Assembly (NCBI GenBank): GCA_021810805.1
Contig: JAJZHW010000006.1
Span: forward strand, 1 to 64,000
DNA length: 64,000 bases
Direction of reading: 5' to 3'
From: Nitrospirota bacterium
GTDB lineage: Bacteria > Nitrospirota > Leptospirillia > Leptospirillales > Leptospirillaceae
The notes under the pieces were generated by a model. It saw only the letters and a list, made by a program, of their open reading frames with translations. It was not told the origin of the DNA and did not search any database. Below, piece by piece: positions 58,723 through 64,000 of the stretch (the first letter of the stretch is position 1; every line of letters starts with the position of its first letter). The position numbers were made by a program, and so were the translations under genes.

Positions 58723-60084
58723 ATGAAAATCCACGAGAGGCTCCCGGTCCGATCATTTTTTTCATCCTCGACCGGCAACCCCGAGGAAGGATTCCGCCCG
58801 GGCCTTCTCGTTATCGTGGCCTTCTCCCTGGTTCTGCTGGCCGGAAGCGGAGCCTTTCTCGAGTACGGACGCCTCGCGGAGCACGATTTTCAGCTTCAGC
58901 AGGAGATCGCCGGGGCCCTCTCGGATTCGGAATCCATTCTCACAAGCCTCGCCGTCATGGAAGAAAATGGCCACCCGCCCCTGACTCCGGCCCGCATCAC
59001 CCTCTTTCGGGCCTATCGGATCCAGGCCATGTCCGCCATGGCGGATATCGGCCGGCGCTCCCGCACGCTCACTCCCAAAGTGCGACCTGTCTATGGAACA
59101 CTTCTCTCCCTTTTTTCCTACGCCGCCTATTCCCAGGGAAAATCCTCCGGCCGGGAGATCATCGCTCCGGCCATCGAAAGCCGGATGATCGGGCTGGCGG
59201 TTTTCCTGGGAAGGTCCCTGCGGACCGAGGAGCGGCAGGTTCAGGCACACCGGATCCTCATGCGCCACAACCAGTCGATCGCGATCCTTTCCTCCGGATT
59301 CATGATCATCCTGCTCCTTGTCATTGCGACCGCCCTCTGGCGCCACGAGACGGTCCTTCTGCGGGAAAAGGCCCGACAGGAGTTTTTCGCCCGCATGAGC
59401 CACGAGCTCCGGACCCCGCTGAACGCCATCATGGGCTATAGCCAGCTGATCCTCTCGGGGAGCGATGCGGACTCCGAGACCCGACGAGATGTGGAGAAGA
59501 CCCTGACCGCCTCCCGCCACCTCGAGGCTCTCGTCAACGACCTCTTCGACATGGCCAAGATCGGGAACCGCAAGCTTTTGCTCGACCCGGAAGCCTTTCC
59601 TCTCGAAGAGCTGATCGAAGAAACCGCCGACATGATCCTTCCCGCCATCGAGTCCTCCGGCAACCGGCTCCTTGTCCGAACGACCCCCCTCGCCGCCCCG
59701 GTGGTCGCCGACCGGAGACGGCTGCGCCAAATCCTCATCAATCTCCTTGAAAATGCCAGAAAATTTACCGATCATGGTGACATCATCCTTTCTTCGAAGC
59801 CCGATTCCGTCAGTCTGGACCATTTCACGATCGCCGTCTCCGACACCGGCATCGGAATGACCTCCGAACAGAGAGCCCGGATATTCGAACCCTTTGCCCA
59901 AGCCGACACAACCATCAAAAACCGCTTCGGAGGGACGGGGCTGGGACTGGCCATCTCCCGCCACCTTGCCCAACTCATGGGGGGAAATCTCACGGTCGAA
60001 AGCGAACCGGGAAGAGGCGCGACCTTTACCCTTCGGCTCCCGACCCGGCTGCCCCCCTCGGACAACCAACCATCAGCCTCTTGA
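58723..60084 (+). CDS. Membrane histidine kinase with shared periplasmic sensor
   Basis: 453 residues. Membrane segments at about 23-47 and 184-206 flank a periplasmic region with [40 protein letters not shown] and [10 protein letters not shown], closely matching the GGDEF-EAL protein at 10064. The kinase core has the H-box [17 protein letters not shown] (His227), the N-box [11 protein letters not shown], and G-boxes DTGIGM and GGTGLGLAI. No HAMP domain is evident. The likely partner is the receiver 15 bases downstream. The start is set at ATG 58723, just before the first membrane segment, although no ribosome site is obvious. Confidence 0.88.
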   Translation: MKIHERLPVRSFFSSSTGNPEEGFRPGLLVIVAFSLVLLAGSGAFLEYGRLAEHDFQLQQEIAGALSDSESILTSLAVMEENGHPPLTPARITLFRAYRIQAMSAMADIGRRSRTLTPKVRPVYGTLLSLFSYAAYSQGKSSGREIIAPAIESRMIGLAVFLGRSLRTEERQVQAHRILMRHNQSIAILSSGFMIILLLVIATALWRHETVLLREKARQEFFARMSHELRTPLNAIMGYSQLILSGSDADSETRRDVEKTLTASRHLEALVNDLFDMAKIGNRKLLLDPEAFPLEELIEETADMILPAIESSGNRLLVRTTPLAAPVVADRRRLRQILINLLENARKFTDHGDIILSSKPDSVSLDHFTIAVSDTGIGMTSEQRARIFEPFAQADTTIKNRFGGTGLGLAISRHLAQLMGGNLTVESEPGRGATFTLRLPTRLPPSDNQPSAS

Positions 60085-60099
60085 GAAAGGACACCGGCA

Positions 60100-60477
60100 A
60101 TGAACCTGATCCTGCTTGCGGAAGACCATGAAATGGCCCGGGAAATCATGCGGCGCCGCCTTGAGCGGGAGGGCTACCGCGTGGAGATAGCCCAGACCGG
60201 AAAGGAATGTCTGGAAAAAGTCACGGAGCTCTTGCCCTCGCTCGTCCTGATGGACATGAGCATGCCCATGATCGACGGATGGGAGGCGACGAAACGGATC
60301 AAGGCCGATGACTCCCTCCGGAGAATCCCCGTTCTCGCCCTGACGGCCAATGCCATCGACGGCGACCGGGAACGCTGCATGGCCGCCGGATGCGACGATT
60401 ACGAAACGAAGCCGGTGGACTTCGATCGCCTCTTGAAGAAGATTCGCCTCCTCCTGGGGGGACACCGCCCCTCCTGA
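60100..60477 (+). CDS. Stand-alone response regulator receiver
   Basis: 125 residues, one CheY-like receiver and no output domain. LILLAEDHEMARE supplies the acidic pair, LVLMDMSMPMIDGWE the phospho-acceptor Asp, and TANA and KPVDFDRL the conserved Thr and Lys. It follows the kinase by 15 bases and precedes a GGDEF-EAL gene by 147, so it may pass the kinase signal to another protein by interaction. Confidence 0.92.
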   Translation: MNLILLAEDHEMAREIMRRRLEREGYRVEIAQTGKECLEKVTELLPSLVLMDMSMPMIDGWEATKRIKADDSLRRIPVLALTANAIDGDRERCMAAGCDDYETKPVDFDRLLKKIRLLLGGHRPS

Positions 60478-60624
60478 GAGCCGCGAGAGAGGCCCCCTTC
60501 TCCGTCATGACGAAGAAAAGGAGACAGCCTTCTCCGTCTCTCCCGCCCATTGGCCGGTAAAAACTCACCTCGGGAAGTCCTGCGCCCGACTTTCGAACAA
60601 AGATTCGCCCACGGAGAGCTCGAT

Positions 60625-63096
60625 ATGGGATTGACGACGAAGAAGACACTGGCATCCAAGATTCTCCAGGACCTTGACCACCCCGGCCAGGCAACACGCT
60701 CGCTTCTCCGGACCACGATCATCCTGTCGGCGGCAGCCGGGCTCATCATCCTGAGCAACCTCGCCGTCTTCCTCAACACGAACACCACGCTCCGCCATCT
60801 TGCCCGCTCAGCCGCCCGCTACCGCGACGTGAAGAACGACCTCCGCTCGGTCTCCTCCTCCCTTTTCGTCATGGTCCAGGCGCGCGCGCCCCTGTCCCCC
60901 TCCGAGCGCTCCCTCTTCCGGGGCTACCAGATCCAGGCGGTCTCCTCCCTCTCCGCCATGCAACGGCTCTCAAGAAAGCTCCTTCCCGGAGAGGCCCGCA
61001 ATGTCCGGGCCCTGAACGCCCTCTTCGTCTATGCCTCCATCCAGAATATCGAATCGATCCTCAATCAGACTGCGACCTCAGGGTCGCCCGTGATTCCCCG
61101 GGCCCTCTCCTCAAGGATGAACGGCCTGATCCTCACCCTTGGACGGCAGATCGACACCCAAGAGAGACACCTCCGGGAGAAGGACCTTCTTCTCCGCCAC
61201 CGCAGGGCCCAGGTCCTGGACGCGTCCTTTCTTCTCTTCCTGGCCCTCCTCGTCTCCTTCATGCTCCTCGAGCGGCGCTCGATCGGTTTTCTCAAGACCC
61301 TCGAGTTCGAGGTGGATCTGACCAAGAAGCTCCTCATCACCTCCGACGTCATCCGGGAGTGGAAGGAGTTCACGAAGAACCTGCTTCTCCAGATCAACCA
61401 CACCTTCCCCGTGCGTTTTCTTTTTTCTCTCTTCGTCAGCCCCGAAGAGATCTTCGAACTCCATGTCTTCTGGAACGGGGCCCCCACCCCCGCCGAGCAG
61501 CGGTATTTCGAGGAGTCCATCGACCGGCGGGTCCGGGAGCACCACCTTCTCCCCGAAGGAAAAAGCCTCACCTTCTTCCACGAAGTGGCCCCAAGCGCCA
61601 CCCCTCCCCCCGCCCACTCCGAAGGCTCCATCGTCCTGGAGACGGAGAGCCTCCTCCTCGAGCGTCCCCAGATCGGGGGCATCGTGGGCGTGGGTCTGGC
61701 GGGGACCCGCTCCGACGCCGTCAGAAAGCTCGTCGTCCGGGGCTTTCTCGTCTCGATCTTGAACGTGCTGGGCTCGGTGAAGGCGCTCTCCCTCTACAAC
61801 AAGGAGATCGAATACTTTGCCGTGCGCGACCCCCTGACCCGCCTCTTCAACCAGCGGGTTTTCTGGGAGCTTCTGGAGTACGAAGTGGGGCGCGCCAAGC
61901 GCCACGACACCTCCTTTGCCGTCTGCGTCGTCGACCTCGACGACTTCAAGCGGGTCAACGACACCTTCGGCCATGCCACCGGAGACCGCTACCTCAAGGA
62001 GATGGCGGCCATCCTTCTCTCCGAGACCCGGCAGGGAGACATCCTCGCCCGCTACGGGGGCGACGAGTTCGCCTTCGTCCTTCCGGAGGTGGACCTTGTC
62101 GGAGCGACCACCATCGTCGACCGCATCCGGGAGAAGATCTCGCTGTTCCGCATGGAGCCGGACGAGCCTCACCAGCCCCTGATCGAGGCCTCGGTCTCCA
62201 TCGGCCTCGCCCTCTTCCCCGACCACGCCGCAAACGCCCAGGACCTCTTCTCCCTGGCCGACCGGATGATGTACAAGGCCAAGCTCTCGGGAAAGAACAC
62301 CTTCCGCGCCCCCGATCCGGGGGAGGCGGTCCATTTCCACACCGCCGGACAGCGGGAAGCCCACCTCCTCGACCTGGTCAGAAACGGCCACATCTTCCCC
62401 TACTTTCAGCCTCTTCTGGATCTTTCGACGCGCACGGTCACCGGATACGAGGTCCTGGCCCGCCTTAAAGACGACGACGGCAAGATCGTCGCCGCCGGAG
62501 AGTTCATCTCCCTGGTGGAGCGGGCGGGGCTGGCGGCGGCCATGGACTTTTCCATTCTGGAAAAAGCGCTGGGGATGGCCACGGAGCGCGGACTGTCCGG
62601 GAAGCTCTTCTTCAACATGACCCCCTACGCCATGGCCGCCCCCGACTTCGCCAACCGGATCGTGGACACCGTGGCCAAATACCCCATTCCCACCGACCTG
62701 ATCGCTTTCGAGATCACCGAACGGCAGGCCATCAAGAACGTGCGCATCGTGGAAAATCTTATCCGCGAACTCAAAAGCCTGGGATTTTCCTTCTCGATCG
62801 ACGACTTCGGGGCGGGATTCTCGTCCCACCACTATCTGCGGGAGTTTCCGGTGGACTACCTGAAGATCGACGGCCCCTTCATTTTGGGAGCCGGCCGGGG
62901 AAGCACCGTGGACCTCGCCATCGTTCACAGCATCGTGAGTCTGGCCCGGTCGCTGGGGATCAAGACGGTGGGAGAGGGCATCGAAGACGAGGCGTCGCTC
63001 GAGCTGGCGACCGCCTGCGGGGTCACGCTGGGGCAGGGCTACTTCGTGGGAGGTCCGGGGTCGGCGGAGGCGATGCTTCCCTCCCGGAAACCGTGA
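60625..63096 (+). CDS. Membrane GGDEF-EAL protein with related periplasmic sensor
   Basis: 823 residues. Membrane segments at about 28-52 and 201-220 flank a periplasmic region with LFRGYQIQAV, LNALFVYAS and SRMNGLILTLGR, a diverged form of the sensor seen at 10064 and 58723. The cytoplasmic stretch to ILNVLGSVKALSLYNKEIEYFAVRDPLT matches that of the 10064 protein. GGDEF is intact at 478-482 with an RQGD inhibitory site. The EAL domain reads EVL (609-611) and keeps EITE, IDDFGAGF, LKIDG, GEGIE and QGY. ATG at 60625 has GGAG eight bases upstream and is preferred over TTG at 60550. The 3' end overlaps cobM by 58 bases on the other strand. Confidence 0.88.
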   Translation: MGLTTKKTLASKILQDLDHPGQATRSLLRTTIILSAAAGLIILSNLAVFLNTNTTLRHLARSAARYRDVKNDLRSVSSSLFVMVQARAPLSPSERSLFRGYQIQAVSSLSAMQRLSRKLLPGEARNVRALNALFVYASIQNIESILNQTATSGSPVIPRALSSRMNGLILTLGRQIDTQERHLREKDLLLRHRRAQVLDASFLLFLALLVSFMLLERRSIGFLKTLEFEVDLTKKLLITSDVIREWKEFTKNLLLQINHTFPVRFLFSLFVSPEEIFELHVFWNGAPTPAEQRYFEESIDRRVREHHLLPEGKSLTFFHEVAPSATPPPAHSEGSIVLETESLLLERPQIGGIVGVGLAGTRSDAVRKLVVRGFLVSILNVLGSVKALSLYNKEIEYFAVRDPLTRLFNQRVFWELLEYEVGRAKRHDTSFAVCVVDLDDFKRVNDTFGHATGDRYLKEMAAILLSETRQGDILARYGGDEFAFVLPEVDLVGATTIVDRIREKISLFRMEPDEPHQPLIEASVSIGLALFPDHAANAQDLFSLADRMMYKAKLSGKNTFRAPDPGEAVHFHTAGQREAHLLDLVRNGHIFPYFQPLLDLSTRTVTGYEVLARLKDDDGKIVAAGEFISLVERAGLAAAMDFSILEKALGMATERGLSGKLFFNMTPYAMAAPDFANRIVDTVAKYPIPTDLIAFEITERQAIKNVRIVENLIRELKSLGFSFSIDDFGAGFSSHHYLREFPVDYLKIDGPFILGAGRGSTVDLAIVHSIVSLARSLGIKTVGEGIEDEASLELATACGVTLGQGYFVGGPGSAEAMLPSRKP

Positions 63097-63866
63097 GTGA
63101 AGTCGGCGGCGTAAAGCCGGCTTCGGGCGGCTCTCCTGAGCTCGGGGTCGAGGACCCGGCCCACGACAAAGAGCGCCTGGCGCATGATCCGGGCCTTTTT
63201 CACCTCCGACTCGATGGTCTCAAGGGTCCCCCGGCAGATCCGCTCGTTCTCCCAGCTCGCCCGGGCGACGACCGCCACGGGAGTGGACGGGGGGCGCACC
63301 TTGAGAAGGTCCGCCACAAGCTCTCCGATGCGGTCGATCGAGAGAAAGACCACGAGGGTCGAGCCGTGGGAGGCCAGTGAGACAAGATCTTCCCCCTGGG
63401 GCATGGGCGTCCGGCCGGCGGTGCGGGTCAAAATCACGGTCTGGCTCACGTCGGGCAGGGTGAGCTCCATCCCCAGGGCGGCCGCGGCGGCAAAGACCGA
63501 ACTCACCCCGGGCACGACCTCCCAGGAGATTCCCCGGTCATCCAGCGCGGTGGTCATCTCGGCCATGGCCCCGAAGAGGGACGGGTCCCCCGAGGCCAGC
63601 CGAACCACGATCTCCCCCTTTTCCGCCGACCGGGCCAGGGCTAGGACAATCTCCTCCCGGGTCATCCCCGCCGAATCGACCCAGGATCCCCCGGGGGAGA
63701 GCTCCCGCATCGTCTCTTCCGGCACAAGACTCCCGGCAAAGACCACAAGCTGTGCGGCCGCAAGAAGCCGCGCGGCCCGCACCGTCAGAAGATCGGGGGC
63801 GCCGGGACCGGCCCCCACAAAATAGACCACCCCCGGGCGGATCTCCCGCACCGGAACTCCCGTCAT
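63039..63866 (-). CDS. cobM: Precorrin-4 C11-methyltransferase
   Basis: 275 residues, SAM-dependent tetrapyrrole methylase fold. VVYFVGAGPGAPDLLTVRAARLL, ASGDPSLFGAMAEM, WEVVPGVSSVFAAAAALGMELTLP and QTVILTRTAGRTPMP are in the order of CobM/CbiF. It methylates C11 of the corrin ring; whether the aerobic or anaerobic pathway is used cannot be told from this gene alone. Its ATG overlaps the stop of the upstream gene (ATGA). Confidence 0.92.
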   Translation of the reverse strand: MTGVPVREIRPGVVYFVGAGPGAPDLLTVRAARLLAAAQLVVFAGSLVPEETMRELSPGGSWVDSAGMTREEIVLALARSAEKGEIVVRLASGDPSLFGAMAEMTTALDDRGISWEVVPGVSSVFAAAAALGMELTLPDVSQTVILTRTAGRTPMPQGEDLVSLASHGSTLVVFLSIDRIGELVADLLKVRPPSTPVAVVARASWENERICRGTLETIESEVKKARIMRQALFVVGRVLDPELRRAARSRLYAADFTHGFREGSIASADPGPPTK

Positions 63867-64000
63867 TTCCCGCCTCCCGCACCATTCGTCCGGGCGGTCT
63901 CCACCACCTTCTTCCAGAAGGCCACCCGGGTGATGAAAAATCCCGCCATGGCAAAGGAGACGACCCCGATCCAGGAGACCCCCCGGTGGAGGACGGCCAC
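63863..64000 (-). CDS. C-terminal end of an unidentified membrane protein (5' end outside window)
   Basis: 45 codons to TGA are visible. One membrane segment (about WIGVVSFAMAGFFITRVAFW) is followed by a short charged tail ending GAGGGK. The stop overlaps the cobM start (ATGA), so it belongs to the same operon and is probably linked to cobalamin synthesis or cobalt uptake by context. No family is recognised from this fragment. Confidence 0.7.
   Translation of the reverse strand: MAVLHRGVSWIGVVSFAMAGFFITRVAFWKKVVETARTNGAGGGK

Overview
The window is GC-rich chromosomal DNA from a Gram-negative bacterium. It carries lpxA for lipid A and hldD for LPS heptose, and it reads as core genome: almost no mobile DNA, tightly packed operons, and frequent GTG and TTG starts. 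Five large c-di-GMP proteins (one with a globin domain), a citramalate synthase, an alaC-hom-thrC-apgM-lysC amino-acid operon, trehalose synthesis, de novo cobalamin genes and an acyl-ACP desaturase together suggest an acidophilic Nitrospirota such as Leptospirillum. That assignment is an inference from gene content and was not tested.

Layout. 1-6000: the tail of a DUF4384-type protein, a candidate small RNA unit, and two GGDEF-EAL proteins. 6056-12500: sfsA, a DUF488 gene, ugd, thiO and a membrane GGDEF-EAL protein. 12964-20071: glgP, a Sel1-repeat protein and surE-cysS-rlmB, all on the minus strand, plus a 45-codon plus-strand ORF. 20474-30713: tRNA-Pro(GGG), merR and ihfA, then a long minus-strand operon alaC - exported protein - hom - thrC - apgM-like - lysC - cimA - lpxA. 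31320-37795: a 2044-residue PAS/GAF/GGDEF/globin/EAL protein coupled to a 2Fe-2S ferredoxin. 37800-42273: hldD, a peptidase-like TPR protein, a cytochrome c and rmlD. 42296-51012: a minus-strand run acyP - rpoS-like sigma - apt - yciI-like - two MFS genes - glycosyltransferase - otsA - otsB, preceded by tRNA-Pro(CGG). 51013-52563: decayed DNA with a frameshifted ihfA-like pseudogene. 52564-58187: a small HTH gene, cobD, cbiB, cobQ and an acyl-ACP desaturase. 58723-64000: histidine kinase, response regulator and GGDEF-EAL protein, then cobM and a partial gene.

How the genes work together. The dominant theme is signal input to c-di-GMP. The most notable point is a periplasmic sensor region of about 130 residues shared by three proteins: the histidine kinase at 58723 and the GGDEF-EAL proteins at 10064 and 60625. 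One sensed cue may therefore feed both a phosphorelay and c-di-GMP turnover. The aspartate-family operon lacks a recognisable thrB but carries an ApgM-like protein of the kind proposed to act as homoserine kinase. The rpoS-like sigma gene is co-directional with trehalose synthesis, which suggests stress coupling. All readings are from inspection of sequence; no database search was run.
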